From assembly GCF_014298075.1 (NCBI RefSeq), contig NZ_CP060418.1, positions 558,001 through 622,000 on the forward strand: a stretch of 64,000 nucleotides of DNA, written 5' to 3'. Position numbers and translations under genes: made by a program. This DNA is from Enterobacter sp. JUb54. GTDB lineage: Bacteria; Pseudomonadota; Gammaproteobacteria; Enterobacterales; Enterobacteriaceae. Below, piece after piece: positions 36,215-46,409 of this stretch. The notes under the pieces are model-generated. The model had not been told where the DNA came from. It saw only the letters and a list, made by a program, of their open reading frames with translations, and ran no database searches. How positions within the stretch are numbered: position 1 is the stretch's first letter; the number at the start of each line of letters is the position of its first letter.

Positions 36215-36437
36215 ACTGGCGGTAAGCTTGTTTAATTTGCTTAACGGTGCTGGAGAATACGGCAGCCTGAGCCTCGTCTTCCATCTGCGTGATCTGTTTT
36301 TCCATTTTAATAATCACACGACCAGCATCGGCCTGGCCCATTGCCTGGAGCATCAGCGTCAGCAGCGTTTTCAGGCAGGTCACTTCCTGTGCCAGTTCTT
36401 GATTATTTTCTGCAGTGGAAAAATCTGGAGTGCTCAT
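36213..36437 (-). CDS. yecF: DUF2594 small protein YecF
   Basis: YecF is a 74-residue soluble, mostly helical protein of unknown function (DUF2594), with a likely coiled-coil in the middle ([20 protein letters not shown]). Length and sequence match E. coli YecF. The ATG at 36437 is behind GAGGAT. In E. coli its expression is linked to the SdiA/uvrY region; here it also sits between those genes. Confidence 0.93.
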   Translation of the reverse strand: MSTPDFSTAENNQELAQEVTCLKTLLTLMLQAMGQADAGRVIIKMEKQITQMEDEAQAAVFSSTVKQIKQAYRQ

Positions 36438-36596
36438 CGATATCCTCGTTTGCTATCGGCGCATTTGCGCAATACTTACTGTTAAGGCGGCGCAGTATAC
36501 CACAAGCGGCGGAAAAAAAAGGAGTGGGTAATATCTGTTCTCTCATCAGAGCTGTTAGCGCATTTAATTGACTGAATAATACGTATTCTTTCGCAA

Positions 36597-36627
36597 AAAA
36601 AGCCTTAATTACTACGTAAGGCTTTTT
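36597..36627. terminator. Free-standing hairpin upstream of uvrY
   Basis: An 11-bp stem (36597-36607 with 36617-36627) has A/T runs on both sides, so it could terminate in either direction. No gene ends here on the plus strand, and the 460-base gap from yecF to uvrY contains no ORF I trust. It could end an unannotated short RNA or block read-through. Confidence 0.6.
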
Positions 36628-36901
36628 CACCGTTAATTATTGTTACATATTTTACATCCTATTTTTCAGATGCCTCAGACGTGACCTGACCGTCGTTTTT
36701 GTAGGGCAAATGTTAAAATTGAAGCGTAATACAACTTACTGTTATGTATAAGTTTCCAGTCGCTGTGCAAACAAATTGACAGACCAGGTTAAGAAACTTT
36801 CTGTCGGGCATTCTTTTGGCTTTTAAAGTGGCGATAAAACCCGGTAATATGTATGCGATAAGTTTTCTGTCGCGTTGTCCCTAATTCTGGAGATTATTCC
36901 T

Positions 36902-37558
36902 TTGATCAACGTCCTTCTTGTTGATGACCACGAGCTAGTGCGCGCAGGGATACGACGCATTCTGGAAGATATAAAAGGGATTAAGGTTGTCGGTGAAGCG
37001 AGTTGCGGCGAGGATGCCGTAAAATGGTGCCGCGCCAACTCCGTGGATGTTGTCCTGATGGACATGAACATGCCGGGGATTGGTGGTCTCGAAGCCACGC
37101 GTAAAATTGCGCGTTCCATCGTGGATACCAAAGTCATTATGCTCACCGTGCATACTGAAAATCCGCTGCCAGCGAAAGTGATGCAGGCTGGTGCTGCAGG
37201 CTACCTCAGCAAAGGTGCTGCGCCACAGGAAGTGGTGAATGCCATTCGTTGTGTCGCCTCCGGTCAGCGCTATATCGCATCTGATATCGCACAGCAAATG
37301 GCACTTAGTCAGATTGAGCCGGAAAAAACGGAATCACCGTTTGCCAGTTTGTCTGAACGTGAATTGCAGATTATGCTGATGATCACTAAAGGTCAGAAGG
37401 TGAATGAGATTTCAGAGCAGCTAAATCTGAGTCCTAAAACCGTCAACAGCTATCGTTATCGGATGTTCAGTAAATTAAACATCCATGGCGACGTCGAGCT
37501 GACCCACCTGGCAATTCGCCATGGCCTGTGCAATGCGGAGTCGTTAGCAAGTCAGTGA
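36902..37558 (+). CDS. uvrY: Response regulator UvrY (BarA partner)
   Basis: UvrY is phosphorylated by BarA and activates the csrB/csrC RNAs, so controlling carbon flow, biofilm and virulence. The 218-residue product has a receiver domain with the acidic pair DDHE (residues 8-11) and phospho-acceptor Asp in [10 protein letters not shown] (near 54), and a LuxR-type helix-turn-helix ([20 protein letters not shown]). The start is TTG 36902 behind GGAG, giving [11 protein letters not shown] as in E. coli. It overlaps uvrC by four bases. Confidence 0.96.
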   Translation: MINVLLVDDHELVRAGIRRILEDIKGIKVVGEASCGEDAVKWCRANSVDVVLMDMNMPGIGGLEATRKIARSIVDTKVIMLTVHTENPLPAKVMQAGAAGYLSKGAAPQEVVNAIRCVASGQRYIASDIAQQMALSQIEPEKTESPFASLSERELQIMLMITKGQKVNEISEQLNLSPKTVNSYRYRMFSKLNIHGDVELTHLAIRHGLCNAESLASQ

Positions 37559-39387
37559 GTGATGTTTTTGACGCAAAAGCTTTCCTGAAGACGGTCACCA
37601 GCCAGCCGGGTGTCTACCGCATGTATGATGCTGGCGGCACCGTCATTTATGTTGGCAAAGCAAAAGATCTGAAAAAACGGCTGAGCAGCTATTTTCGGAG
37701 CAACCTGGCTTCGCGTAAAACCGAGGCATTGGTCGCGCTGATCGCGCAAATCGACGTCACCGTAACCCATACGGAAACGGAAGCCCTGCTGCTAGAGCAC
37801 AACTACATTAAGCTCTATCAGCCGCGCTATAACGTGCTGCTGCGCGATGATAAATCCTATCCTTTTATATTCCTCAGTGGCGATACCCATCCTCGTCTGG
37901 CGATGCACCGTGGCGCGAAACACGCCCGGGGTGAATATTTCGGTCCTTTCCCGAATGGCTACGCGGTGCGTGAAACCCTTGCGCTGCTGCAAAAAATTTT
38001 CCCTGTCCGCCAGTGTGAGAACAGCGTGTACCGCAACCGGTCGCGTCCCTGTCTGCAGTATCAGATTGGCCGCTGCCTCGGCCCCTGCGTCGCAGGACTG
38101 GTCAGTGAAGAGGAGTACGCCCAGCAGGTTGACTATGTGCGGCTGTTCCTTGCGGGGAAAGACGATCAGGTACTCACGCAACTGATTGCCCGGATGGAAA
38201 AAGCCAGCCAGTCGCTGGCTTTTGAAGAAGCCGCGCGCATTCGCGATCAGATTCAGGCCGTGCGACGGGTCACCGAGAAACAGTTTGTCTCTAATACCGG
38301 TGACGACCTCGACGTTATCGGCGTCGCCTTTGAAGCCGGCATGGCCTGCGTCCACGTGCTGTTTATTCGCCAGGGCAAAGTGCTGGGCAGCCGGAGCTAT
38401 TTTCCTAAGGTGCCCGGCGGGACCGAGCTTGGCGAAGTCGTGGAAACGTTTGTCGGGCAGTTCTACCTGCAAGGCAGCCAGATGCGGACCTTGCCAGGGG
38501 AGATTCTGCTCGACTTTGCGCTGGGCGATAAAACGCTGCTGGCAGATTCTCTCTCCGAGCTGGCAGGTCGTCGGGTCAACGTTCAGACCAAACCGCGCGG
38601 CGATCGGGCCCGCTATCTGAAGCTGGCACGCACGAACGCCGCCACGGCGCTGACCACCAAACTGTCACAACAGTCGACGATTCATCAACGTCTGCAGGCG
38701 CTAGCCAGCGTGCTCAAGCTTCCGGCAGTGAAGCGCATGGAATGTTTTGATATCAGCCATACCATGGGAGAGCAGACGGTGGCCTCTTGTGTGGTGTTCG
38801 ATAGCAACGGGCCGCTGCGTGCGGAGTATCGGCGCTACAATATCACCGGGATCACCCCGGGCGATGATTATGCCGCGATGAACCAGGTACTACGCCGGCG
38901 CTATGGCAAAGCGATAGAAGAGGGCAAGATCCCGGATGTTATCCTGATCGATGGCGGTAAGGGTCAGCTGGGACAGGCGAAGAGCGTGTTTGCTGAGCTG
39001 GAGGTGCCGTGGGACAAGCATCATCCTCTATTATTAGGTGTAGCAAAAGGTAGCGATCGTAAAGCCGGGCTGGAAACGCTATTCTTCGAACCAGAGGGGG
39101 AGGGCTTTAACCTGCCGCCTGATTCACCGGCGTTGCACGTCATTCAACATATTCGCGATGAATCGCACGACCACGCCATTGCCGGACACCGTAAAAAACG
39201 GGCAAAAGTGAAAAGCACCAGTTCGCTGGAAACGATCGAAGGCGTGGGACCAAAACGCCGCCAGATGCTACTGAAGTACATGGGGGGTCTGCAGGGGTTG
39301 CAGCAAGCAAGCGTTGAGGAAATTGCTAAAGTACCGGGTATATCTCACGGTCTGGCAGAAAAGATCTTCTACTCGTTGAAACATTAG
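37555..39387 (+). CDS. uvrC: Excinuclease ABC subunit C
   Basis: UvrC makes both incisions in nucleotide excision repair. The 610-residue product (E. coli length) has an N-terminal GIY-YIG nuclease domain ([20 protein letters not shown]), a Cys-rich segment ([13 protein letters not shown]), a UVR motif, an RNase H-like second nuclease ([21 protein letters not shown]) and C-terminal helix-hairpin-helix repeats ([19 protein letters not shown]). It starts at GTG 37555, overlapping the uvrY stop (GTGA), so translation is coupled. Confidence 0.96.
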   Translation: MSDVFDAKAFLKTVTSQPGVYRMYDAGGTVIYVGKAKDLKKRLSSYFRSNLASRKTEALVALIAQIDVTVTHTETEALLLEHNYIKLYQPRYNVLLRDDKSYPFIFLSGDTHPRLAMHRGAKHARGEYFGPFPNGYAVRETLALLQKIFPVRQCENSVYRNRSRPCLQYQIGRCLGPCVAGLVSEEEYAQQVDYVRLFLAGKDDQVLTQLIARMEKASQSLAFEEAARIRDQIQAVRRVTEKQFVSNTGDDLDVIGVAFEAGMACVHVLFIRQGKVLGSRSYFPKVPGGTELGEVVETFVGQFYLQGSQMRTLPGEILLDFALGDKTLLADSLSELAGRRVNVQTKPRGDRARYLKLARTNAATALTTKLSQQSTIHQRLQALASVLKLPAVKRMECFDISHTMGEQTVASCVVFDSNGPLRAEYRRYNITGITPGDDYAAMNQVLRRRYGKAIEEGKIPDVILIDGGKGQLGQAKSVFAELEVPWDKHHPLLLGVAKGSDRKAGLETLFFEPEGEGFNLPPDSPALHVIQHIRDESHDHAIAGHRKKRAKVKSTSSLETIEGVGPKRRQMLLKYMGGLQGLQQASVEEIAKVPGISHGLAEKIFYSLKH

Positions 39388-39444
39388 GGGCTCTGTAGCA
39401 ACATAGGGCTAATTTTTACTTCTAACAAATAGTTACCCGTTACT

Positions 39445-39993
39445 ATGCAATTTAATATCCCTACATTGCTGACTCTGTTTCGCGTCGTCCTGATTCCGTT
39501 CTTCGTGCTGGCGTTTTATCTCCCCTTTGCCTGGGCGCCGTTTGCCTGCGCACTGATCTTTTTCGTGGCGGCAGTGACCGACTGGTTTGACGGTTTCCTG
39601 GCGCGTCGTTGGAATCAGAGTACGCGTTTCGGCGCTTTCCTCGATCCGGTTGCTGACAAAGTGATGGTGGCGATTGCGATGGTGCTGGTGGTTGAGCATT
39701 ACCACACCTGGTGGGTGACCTTGCCGGCGGCCACGATGATCGCGCGGGAAATTATTATTTCTGCACTGCGTGAGTGGATGGCGGAACTGGGCAAACGCAG
39801 CAGCGTGGCCGTTTCCTGGATCGGCAAAGTGAAAACCACCGCGCAGATGACGGCATTGGTGTGGATGCTGTGGCGGCCAAATATGTGGGTAGAGTGGGCC
39901 GGTATTGGGCTGTTTCTGGTGGCGGCGGTGCTGACGCTGTGGTCTATGCTGCAGTATTTAAACGCTGCGCGCGGAGATTTGCTTGATCAGTGA
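39445..39993 (+). CDS. pgsA: Phosphatidylglycerophosphate synthase
   Basis: PgsA joins CDP-diacylglycerol and glycerol 3-phosphate, the committed step to phosphatidylglycerol and cardiolipin. The 182-residue inner-membrane protein has about five helices and the CDP-alcohol phosphotransferase motif with all Asp residues ([10 protein letters not shown] to FLDPVADK). It follows uvrC by 57 bases as in E. coli and is essential or near-essential. Confidence 0.97.
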   Translation: MQFNIPTLLTLFRVVLIPFFVLAFYLPFAWAPFACALIFFVAAVTDWFDGFLARRWNQSTRFGAFLDPVADKVMVAIAMVLVVEHYHTWWVTLPAATMIAREIIISALREWMAELGKRSSVAVSWIGKVKTTAQMTALVWMLWRPNMWVEWAGIGLFLVAAVLTLWSMLQYLNAARGDLLDQ

Positions 39994-40043
39994 TCGTTTC
40001 GGCGTAATTTTCAGCAAACGACACAATGATTTAAAAAATATCG

Positions 40044-40071
40044 TTGACTCATTTCTCCAGGTAAGTAGAAT
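40044..40071 (+). promoter_or_regulatory. Promoter of the glyW-cysT-leuZ operon
   Basis: TTGACT (40044-40049) and TAGAAT (40066-40071) are separated by 16 bases. A GC-rich stretch follows (GCATCGC), like the discriminator of stringently controlled RNA promoters. Confidence 0.75.
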
Positions 40072-40144
40072 GCATCGCATCGAACGGCAGCACAGCTTGC
40101 CAGACGATAACAAAATCAAGTGATTAGCAAATTAGCTTGATATT

Positions 40145-40220
<76 letters not shown>

Positions 40221-40259
40221 GGTTTAAAACATCGGCAATTGCGGGTGTTCAGATTTAAA

Positions 40260-40333
40260 GGCGCGTTAGCAAAGCGGTTATGTAGCGGATTGCAAATCCG
40301 TCTAGTCCGGTTCGACTCCGGAACGCGCCTCCA
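40260..40333 (+). tRNA. cysT: tRNA-Cys (GCA)
   Basis: 74-base tRNA with anticodon GCA and encoded CCA, second in the operon. This is normally the only cysteine tRNA gene in enterobacteria. Confidence 0.97.
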
Positions 40334-40346
40334 ATTTACATCCCGA

Positions 40347-40432
40347 GCCCGGATGGTGGAATCGGTAGACACAAGGGATTTAAAATCCCTCGGCCATAGG
40401 CTGTACGAGTTCAAGTCTCGTTCCGGGTACCA
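40347..40432 (+). tRNA. leuZ: tRNA-Leu (TAA)
   Basis: 86-base tRNA with a long variable arm, anticodon TAA and encoded CCA, last in the operon. The variable arm is one base shorter than in my memory of E. coli leuZ. Confidence 0.96.
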
Positions 40433-40473
40433 TTGGGATAAAACGAATAAAATCAATGATAAGCAGTGTCGTG

Positions 40474-40497
40474 AAACCACCTACGGGTGGTTTTTTT
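40474..40497 (+). terminator. Terminator of the tRNA operon
   Basis: An 8-bp stem (40474-40481 with 40486-40493) with a TACG tetraloop is followed by a T run. Confidence 0.9.
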
Positions 40498-40700
40498 GTT
40501 TTTGTCCTTTTCTCACGGCTGTCCCACAAAACATGCGAGTGATGCTCCATTTTCAGCGGCCCAGCGTTAGCAAACGACGCTAAAATAGCGCCAGCAGCAT
40601 GAAAGGCATTTAATCACCCTGACTGAACCCGCTGCCGGGTAGTTTTCTCCCGGCATTTCCGCTACTGTATGCGCCATTTTCTACCATGACGAGCCTGTTG

Positions 40701-41369
40701 ATGAAAACCGGACCCCTGAACGAAAGCGAACTTGAATGGCTGGACGATATCCTGTCGAAATACGCCACCGATGGCGCCATCCTTGATGTCTCAGAGCTTG
40801 ACGGCCTGCTGACGGCCATTCTCTCCGGCCCGAAAGAGATTGAACCGGCGCAGTGGCTGCTGGCTATCTGGGGCGGCGCAGACAACGTGCCGCGCTGGGC
40901 AAACGACCGCGAGCGTGACCATTTTGTAAACCTCACTCTGCAGCATATGAGCGATATTGCCGAGCGCCTTGAAGAGTATCCTGACCAGTTCGAACCGCTG
41001 TTCGGTACTCGTGAAGAGGAAGGGCAGGAGCTGACCATCGTTGAGGAGTGGTGCTTCGGTTATATGCGCGGCGTGGGACTTGGTGACTGGTCTGCATTGC
41101 CAGAAGAGCAGCAGGCGGCGCTGGACAGCATTGCCCTGCACGGCACAGAAGCGCAGTTTACGGCGGTTGAAGGGCTCTCTGTCGATGAGTTTATTGCCAG
41201 CGTTGACAATATTACCCCGGCAGCGCTCTCTCTGTATCACTACTGGACAGAACATGCCGAGCCAGAAGTGGTGGCGCAGCCTATCAGAAATGAGGCAAAA
41301 ATCGGGCGGAATGACCCGTGCCCGTGCGGCAGCGGTAAAAAATATAAGCAGTGCTGCTTAGCTAAATAA
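40701..41369 (+). CDS. yecA: UPF0149/SEC-C protein YecA
   Basis: YecA has an N-terminal UPF0149 helical domain and a C-terminal SEC-C metal-binding domain ([18 protein letters not shown]) like that of SecA. E. coli YecA was shown to bind iron/zinc and ribosomes, with a possible targeting role. The product is 222 residues from ATG 40701 (MKTGPLNES), matching the E. coli start; the in-frame ATG at 40686 adds five residues. It is convergent with tyrP. Confidence 0.94.
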   Translation: MKTGPLNESELEWLDDILSKYATDGAILDVSELDGLLTAILSGPKEIEPAQWLLAIWGGADNVPRWANDRERDHFVNLTLQHMSDIAERLEEYPDQFEPLFGTREEEGQELTIVEEWCFGYMRGVGLGDWSALPEEQQAALDSIALHGTEAQFTAVEGLSVDEFIASVDNITPAALSLYHYWTEHAEPEVVAQPIRNEAKIGRNDPCPCGSGKKYKQCCLAK

Positions 41370-41396
41370 AAAAGGGGCCATCTGGCCCCTTTTTTT
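41368..41396. terminator. Bidirectional terminator between yecA and tyrP
   Basis: A 12-bp stem (41368-41379 with 41384-41395) with A and T runs on either side serves both convergent genes and overlaps both stop regions. Confidence 0.9.
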
Positions 41397-42606
41397 ATCC
41401 CACCGCCGGGAGCAACCCCGCGACGATGCTGAACTGAATCGCGATCACCGCGACACCACAAAACAGCACTAACCACAGCGCCAGCCCGCCTCCGGCGACC
41501 CGCCAGGCGGCCTGCGGATGCTGCTGACGGCTCTTCATCACCAGCAGCGACGGCAGTATCAGCGCCAGCACCGCCAGCGCGACGCCGGCATAGCCTAACG
41601 CCATCACAAACCCACGCGGATAGAACAAGGCAAAGGCCAACGGCGGCAGGAAGGTCAATGCGCCGCTTTGCAGACGACCGGCGGGGGTGTTTTTACGCTG
41701 GAACAGATCCGCCAGGTAATCAAACAGACCGAGCGCCACGCCGAGGAATGACGTCGCCAGGGCCAGATCAGCAAACAGATGTACCGCCAGCTCGACGTGC
41801 GGCGAAGCAACCACTTCACGCACCGCTTCTAACAGCCCGTTCAGGCCGGCATTCTTCGCCAGCAGCGCCGTAAAGGCAGGGGAATCAATGCTGCCGAGCG
41901 TCGCCAGCTGCCAGAAAATATAGGCCACCAGCGGGATAAAACTACCGATGATAAAGACCCGGCGCAGCTTACGAATATCGCCGTTGAGATAGCTGACGAT
42001 GCTCGGCACGCTGCCGTGAAAACCAAAAGAGGTGAAAATCACCGGTATCGCTGACAGCGCAAGGCCCTGCTGGAGCGGTAAGGTCAGCAGATTGATCTGG
42101 TGAATATGCGGTAACAGCAGCGCCAGCATAATGGCGAGGAAAATAATCTTGGCGCTGAACAGAAAGCGGTTAAACAGGTCGACCAACGAGGTGCCAAGGC
42201 AGACAATCGCGCCACCCACGGCGGTAAACAGCAGTACGCCACCCGCCGGAGGAAGCGTCCAGCCCAGCCATTGGTTGAGGCTGGATGCCAGCAGCTCGCC
42301 CGCGCCGCTAATATAGGCAGCGGTAAGCGCATACATCAGGAACAACATGCACAGACCGGTCACCCACTGACCGTAACGACCGAGATAACGCGCGGCCAGC
42401 GACCCGAGCCCCATATCTGCCGGTACGTGCTGATAGACTTCCAGCAGCAGCAACGCGGTGTAACACATCAACGCCCACAGCGCGATCAGCAGGCAGAATG
42501 TGACCCCAAAACCCACGCCCGCTGAAGCCAGCGGCATTGCTAACATCCCTGCGCCGATGGTGGTTCCGGCGACGATTAAAATACTACCAAGAGTGCGGTT
42601 CTTCAC
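41395..42606 (-). CDS. tyrP: Tyrosine-specific permease TyrP
   Basis: TyrP imports tyrosine with protons (aromatic amino acid permease family, 11 helices). The start is set at GTG 42606 ([17 protein letters not shown]), which gives 403 residues, exactly the E. coli length; an upstream in-frame ATG at 42636 would add ten residues. GAGMLAMPL near the start is the family signature. Two TyrR boxes lie upstream, so TyrR control with tyrosine and phenylalanine is expected, as in E. coli. Confidence 0.95.
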   Translation of the reverse strand: MKNRTLGSILIVAGTTIGAGMLAMPLASAGVGFGVTFCLLIALWALMCYTALLLLEVYQHVPADMGLGSLAARYLGRYGQWVTGLCMLFLMYALTAAYISGAGELLASSLNQWLGWTLPPAGGVLLFTAVGGAIVCLGTSLVDLFNRFLFSAKIIFLAIMLALLLPHIHQINLLTLPLQQGLALSAIPVIFTSFGFHGSVPSIVSYLNGDIRKLRRVFIIGSFIPLVAYIFWQLATLGSIDSPAFTALLAKNAGLNGLLEAVREVVASPHVELAVHLFADLALATSFLGVALGLFDYLADLFQRKNTPAGRLQSGALTFLPPLAFALFYPRGFVMALGYAGVALAVLALILPSLLVMKSRQQHPQAAWRVAGGGLALWLVLFCGVAVIAIQFSIVAGLLPAVG

Positions 42607-42674
42607 GTTTTTCTCTATCCATGAAGGAATAAGCAATAAAATATGTCGCGCAGAGTATGTGAAATTGGCACGTT

Positions 42675-42692
42675 CGTCAAATGAGGGTTACA
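42675..42692 (-). promoter_or_regulatory. Weak TyrR box of tyrP
   Basis: CGTCAAATGAGGGTTACA matches the TGTAAA-N6-TTTACA consensus in most fixed positions. It lies between the strong box and tyrP, with centres 23 bases apart, as in the two-box tyrP control of E. coli. Confidence 0.65.
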
Positions 42693-42697
42693 GTGCC

Positions 42698-42715
42698 TGT
42701 AATCATAGGTTTACA
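42698..42715 (-). promoter_or_regulatory. Strong TyrR box of tyrP
   Basis: TGTAATCATAGGTTTACA fits the 18-bp TyrR consensus with a single mismatch (TGTAAT for TGTAAA). It is about 90 bases upstream of the tyrP start. Confidence 0.8.
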
Positions 42716-42800
42716 TGATCGGCTGGTTGCCCGAAGACTGCGCTGGCGCAACATGTTCACCGGTTGGCCCGGCTATGCTGTGCGTTTTACAGGAGGCGTT

Positions 42801-43040
42801 ATGTCATCGATTCATGGTCATGAAGTGCTGCAGATGATGCTTGCTTCAGGGGAGCATTACACTACCGACAGTCTTGAAGCGGCAATTAGCGCGCGTTTTG
42901 GCGCCGATGCCCGTTTTCATACCTGTTCGGCACAAAATTTAAGCGCGGCGGAGCTGGTGGCTTTTCTGCAGAAAAAAGGGAAATTTATTGCTGAAGAGTC
43001 GGGCTTTAATACCCGGGAAAGTAAAATCTGCCGTCATTAA
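42801..43040 (+). CDS. yecH: YecH-family small protein
   Basis: YecH is a 79-residue soluble protein (DUF2492). It has a conserved His/Cys pattern (IHGHEVLQMML and FHTCSAQNLSA, end ESKICRH) that may bind metal. The start is ATG 42801 behind a perfect AGGAGG; the longer frame from 42681 runs through the tyrP control region and is not used. Placement between tyrP and ftnA is as in E. coli. Confidence 0.92.
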   Translation: MSSIHGHEVLQMMLASGEHYTTDSLEAAISARFGADARFHTCSAQNLSAAELVAFLQKKGKFIAEESGFNTRESKICRH

Positions 43041-43075
43041 CAGGGCGGCGAAGCGCTGCCTCGCCGCCGTAATAA

Positions 43076-43573
43076 TTAATTCTGGGTGTCGAGCGTAGCC
43101 AGTTCTTTATCAATAAAGTACAGACCTTCGCCGCTTTTACCGGCGAGGGTAAGCTTATCAATAACGGATTTAAATAATTTCTCTTCTTCGTGCTGCTCAG
43201 CAACATACCACTGCAGGAAATTAAAGGTCGGATAATCCTGATTGGTCATCGCCGCGTGGGCCAGCTCATTAATTTTCTGCGTAATCAGCTGCTCGTGTTC
43301 GTAGGTGACACGGAACAGATCGTCCAGCGACGCGTACTCGGCAAACGGTGAAGCAATGGTGTTGATGCAAGGCAGGCTGCCGGTGTCGGTCAGGTAATCA
43401 AACAGGCGCTGCATGTGGGTCATCTCTTCCTGGGCATGACGACGCAGGAAGGCGGCCGCACCTTCAAAGCTGTGGTAGCTGCACCATGCGCTCATTTGCT
43501 GATACAGCAGAGAAGAATAAAGCTCGAGGTTCATCTGCTCATTCAGTTTATCGATCATTTCTGTTTTCAGCAT
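43076..43573 (-). CDS. ftnA: Ferritin FtnA
   Basis: FtnA forms a 24-subunit shell that oxidises Fe(II) and stores iron. The 165-residue product matches E. coli FtnA; ferroxidase ligands Glu17 (NLELYSS), Glu49/Glu50 and His53 (AQEEMTHMQ) and Glu94 (YEHEQL) are present. The start ATG at 43573 is behind GGAGCAC. In E. coli, iron-loaded Fur raises ftnA by displacing H-NS; the AT-rich upstream DNA with GATAAT-like repeats suits that scheme. Confidence 0.96.
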   Translation of the reverse strand: MLKTEMIDKLNEQMNLELYSSLLYQQMSAWCSYHSFEGAAAFLRRHAQEEMTHMQRLFDYLTDTGSLPCINTIASPFAEYASLDDLFRVTYEHEQLITQKINELAHAAMTNQDYPTFNFLQWYVAEQHEEEKLFKSVIDKLTLAGKSGEGLYFIDKELATLDTQN

Positions 43574-44007
43574 AGCGTGTGCTCCGAAAATAAAGGCTAA
43601 AGATTATTGTGGGGTTACTATAATTTGTTATTAATTTATTTGCAAAAAGTAAATTAAAAAATGTATTTATTAAAAATGATAATGGGAATAAAACGCATTG
43701 GCAATTTAATAATAAATGAGAATGGTTTTGGTTTAATATTTTAATTACCTGCTATTAGCAATAATAAAGTGCAAGTGATACGCCATTCACCTCCAGAGTG
43801 TGTGGGTATCCGCTTCTGTATCCTGCGAGAGCCCTCGTAGAAGCGCGGGGCGTTAGCGGCAACAAGAAGGCAAAAATGTGAAGCACTACGTAATTTATAA
43901 AACAACTTTTCATAAAATTTGAAAGTGCGTTTGTTAAGTAGTAGAGTCTTTCACAACGCTAACGAACTACTGCGGGAGTACCCGCGCAGCATTCAGGAGA
44001 GTAAAGC
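43574..44007. other. AT-rich divergent region of ftnA with Fur-like repeats
   Basis: These 434 bases have no gene. The part next to ftnA is very AT-rich and contains AATGATAATGGGAATA (43674-43689) and ATGAGAAT (43716-43723), resembling the GATAAT hexamers of Fur sites. Nearer the isomerase gene an imperfect hairpin (CTGCGGG-AGTA-CCCGCGCAG, about 43970-43989) sits just upstream of the ribosome site and could influence its translation. Confidence 0.45.
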
Positions 44008-44646
44008 ATGAAAATCGCATTGATGATGGAAAACAGCCAGGCCAGCAAAAACGCTACCATCCTCAACGAGTTAAACGCCGTTGCTGATGAAAAAGGTTTC
44101 CCGGTATACAACGTCGGGATGAGCGATGAGCAGGACCATCATCTGACCTATATCCACCTGGGCATCATGGCCAGCATTCTGTTGAACTCGAAAGCGGTGG
44201 ACTTCGTTGTCACCGGTTGTGGTACCGGACAGGGCGCGCTGATGTCTCTGAACATCCACCCGGGTGTTGTCTGCGGCTACTGTATTGATCCTGCTGATGC
44301 CTTCCTGTTTGCTCAGATCAATAACGGTAACGCGCTGTCTCTGCCTTTCGCCAAAGGTTTTGGCTGGGGCGCGGAGCTGAACGTACGCTTTATCTTTGAA
44401 AAAGCCTTCACTGGCCGTAAAGGCGAAGGCTACCCGCCGGAGCGTAAAGAGCCGCAGGTTCGCAACGCCGGCATTCTGAACACCGTTAAAGCGGCCGTGG
44501 TTAAAGAGAACTATCTGGATACCCTGCGCGCTATCGACCCGGAACTGGTCAAAACGGCGGTTTCCGGCCCACGCTTCCAGCAGTGCTTCTTTGAAAACTG
44601 CCAGGACAAAGAGATCGAAGCCTTCGTGCGTCAGATCGTCGGCTAA
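44008..44646 (+). CDS. RpiB/LacA/LacB-family sugar-phosphate isomerase
   Basis: This 212-residue protein has the RpiB/LacAB fold. VVTGCGTGQGALMSLN (about residues 67-82) holds the catalytic Cys, and the N-terminal MKIALMMENSQASKN loop holds the substrate site. It is longer than RpiB (about 150) because of a C-terminal extension, as in a subgroup of enterobacterial/Vibrio proteins annotated only as ribose/galactose isomerases. It is not in an operon with sugar genes, so the substrate (a pentose, tetrose or hexose phosphate) is unknown. AGGAGAG precedes the ATG. Confidence 0.88.
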   Translation: MKIALMMENSQASKNATILNELNAVADEKGFPVYNVGMSDEQDHHLTYIHLGIMASILLNSKAVDFVVTGCGTGQGALMSLNIHPGVVCGYCIDPADAFLFAQINNGNALSLPFAKGFGWGAELNVRFIFEKAFTGRKGEGYPPERKEPQVRNAGILNTVKAAVVKENYLDTLRAIDPELVKTAVSGPRFQQCFFENCQDKEIEAFVRQIVG

Positions 44647-44668
44647 TCGCGTTTACTCGAGTATAAAG

Positions 44669-44698
44669 AGGGCCAGCTGCTGCTGGCCCTTTCTGTTT
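44669..44698. terminator. Terminator after the isomerase gene
   Basis: A 9-bp stem (44669-44677 with 44682-44690) with a TGCT loop is followed by TTCTGTTTTA. The convergent MFS gene ends at the same place. Confidence 0.82.
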
Positions 44699-46134
44699 TA
44701 TCTCTTCTGTTTCTTCGACACGCTGCTGCCGGCATCTTTGGTCAGGCGCAGGCTATCCACCATTCCCACCAGACAAATCAGCGCAATAAACACGAAAGAG
44801 AGGCGGAAGCTCACTCCCGGCACGCTGGTCAGGTTCAACCACTCGCTGGCTTTTTCCCCGATGCGGATCCCGATGGCGCCAAGGGTGATCCCTAGACCGA
44901 CGGCCAGCTGCGAAGCGGTACTGAACAGGGTGTTGGCGTAGCTCATTTGTGGCGACGGCACATCGGCGAAGGCCAGAGTACTGACGCCGGTGAACTGGAT
45001 CGAACGAAATACGCCGCCGAGGTACAGAATCAGGCAAATCAACCATACCGGCGTTTCTGGAGTTAAGAACGCGCAGGCCAGCAACGACAGCACGTTTAAC
45101 GCGCCGTTGATCAGCAGCAAACGACGAAAGCCCAGCCAGCGAATCAGCGGCGTAGTGGCCGGTTTAATCGTGAAGTTGCCGACAAACACCGCCAGCACCA
45201 GTAGCCCGGAGTGGAAGGGATCCATGCCAAAACCAACCTGAAACAGCAACGGCAGCAGGAAGGGGACGGCGCTGATTGAGGCGCGGAACAGCGACCCGCC
45301 ATACATCGTAACCCGGAAGGTAGGGATCTGCAGCGCGTCCAGGCGCACCATCGGCCAGGCCGCGCGGCGAAAATGGCGCAGTGAAAACAGCATACAGGCG
45401 ATCCCCAATCCCAGCAGGGCGAGGGTGGCCCAGCCTTGAGGCTGAGTATCGCCGAGCAGCTCCATCGCGCTCACCAGGCTGACCATCGCTACCGAGGTCG
45501 CCAGGAAACCGGGAAGGTCGAAGGGACGCCGTTCCTCTTCCCGGATGTTCGGGATAATGCGCAGCGACAGCGCGATAGCGATCAATCCGAGGGGAACATT
45601 GATAAAGAATATCCAGTGCCAGCTGGCATAGCTGGTGATAAAGCCGCCCAGCGGCGGGCCGATGATCGGGGCAACCAGCGCGGGCCAGGTCAGGGTGGCA
45701 ATCGCTTTGATCAGCTGATCCTTGGGCGTGGTGCGCAGCACCGCCAGTCGGCCAACCGGAACCATCAGCGCGCCGCCCATGCCCTGAAGAACGCGCATGG
45801 CGACAAAGCTGTCGACGTTGGTAGAGAAGCCGCAAAAGACCGAGGCCAGCGTAAATATTGCCAGCGCGAGGGTGAAGATTTTTCGGGCGCCAAAGCGATC
45901 GGCAATCCAGCCGCTGGCCGGGATCAGTACCGCCAGCGTAATCAGGTAGGCGCTGATACCGATATTGAGGTCAACCGCCGCGACGCCAAAATCCTTCGCC
46001 ATATCCGGTAACGCGGTGGCGATCACCGTACCGTCGAGAAACTCCATGAAAAAGGCCCCGGCGACCAGCAACGCCGGAGCCGAGAAGGCGCGGTCTTCCC
46101 GGGAAGAGATATCTGTACTCATTGTGTCTGCCAT
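44698..46134 (-). CDS. DHA2-family MFS transporter
   Basis: This 478-residue inner-membrane protein has 14 predicted helices and the DHA2 drug:proton antiporter motifs: LDGTVIATALPDM (motif D1), GWIADRFGARKIF (motif A) and GPPLGGFI (antiporter motif C). It resembles EmrB/MdtD-type exporters without an HlyD partner gene next to it, so it probably acts alone. Substrate unknown; multidrug or quaternary compound export is typical. The start ATG 46134 or 46122 are both possible. Confidence 0.88.
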   Translation of the reverse strand: MADTMSTDISSREDRAFSAPALLVAGAFFMEFLDGTVIATALPDMAKDFGVAAVDLNIGISAYLITLAVLIPASGWIADRFGARKIFTLALAIFTLASVFCGFSTNVDSFVAMRVLQGMGGALMVPVGRLAVLRTTPKDQLIKAIATLTWPALVAPIIGPPLGGFITSYASWHWIFFINVPLGLIAIALSLRIIPNIREEERRPFDLPGFLATSVAMVSLVSAMELLGDTQPQGWATLALLGLGIACMLFSLRHFRRAAWPMVRLDALQIPTFRVTMYGGSLFRASISAVPFLLPLLFQVGFGMDPFHSGLLVLAVFVGNFTIKPATTPLIRWLGFRRLLLINGALNVLSLLACAFLTPETPVWLICLILYLGGVFRSIQFTGVSTLAFADVPSPQMSYANTLFSTASQLAVGLGITLGAIGIRIGEKASEWLNLTSVPGVSFRLSFVFIALICLVGMVDSLRLTKDAGSSVSKKQKR

Positions 46135-46257
46135 AGCAAGGTGAGGTTAGCCGCGAAGTACGCCCCAGACGCGTTACGCGTACCTTCCTCATTTTGTTTA
46201 TTTTTTAAATTATACTTGTAATAAAAATGTGATTTGTAGCAAATTTCTATTGATTTA

Positions 46258-46277
46258 TGTGACGCAAGTCATATTAT
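46258..46277 (+). promoter_or_regulatory. azuC promoter with overlapping CRP site
   Basis: TGTGACGCAAGTCATA (46258-46273) is a good CRP half-pair (TGTGA-N6-TCACA form) whose right half overlaps TATTAT (46272-46277), the likely -10 box. A CRP site in this position should repress, which agrees with the known CRP repression of azuC in E. coli. Confidence 0.68.
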
Positions 46278-46325
46278 AGCCCCATCGATAGTAACACCTG
46301 CATAACAAAATAACGGAGTCACTCC

Positions 46326-46409
46326 ATGAAGTTGCGCAAAATCCTGAAGAGCATGTTCGAACAATATTGCAAAACCTTCAAAGATGTACCGCCTGCCGGT
46401 ATGTTCTGA
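46326..46409 (+). CDS. azuC: Tiny membrane-associated protein AzuC
   Basis: This 27-codon ORF encodes MKLRKILKSMF followed by YCKTFKDVPP, a clear match to E. coli AzuC (28 residues), an amphipathic peptide at the inner membrane reported to stimulate glycerol-3-phosphate dehydrogenase GlpD. The C-terminus reads AGMF instead of GNMFR, so the peptide is one residue shorter. ACGGAG lies nine bases before the ATG. The gene is too short for usual gene finders. Confidence 0.9.
   Translation: MKLRKILKSMFEQYCKTFKDVPPAGMF

Noticed and set aside
45436..46011. 191-codon plus-strand ORF opposite the MFS gene
   Set aside because: Shadow frame; Arg/Gln-rich product with no ribosome site.
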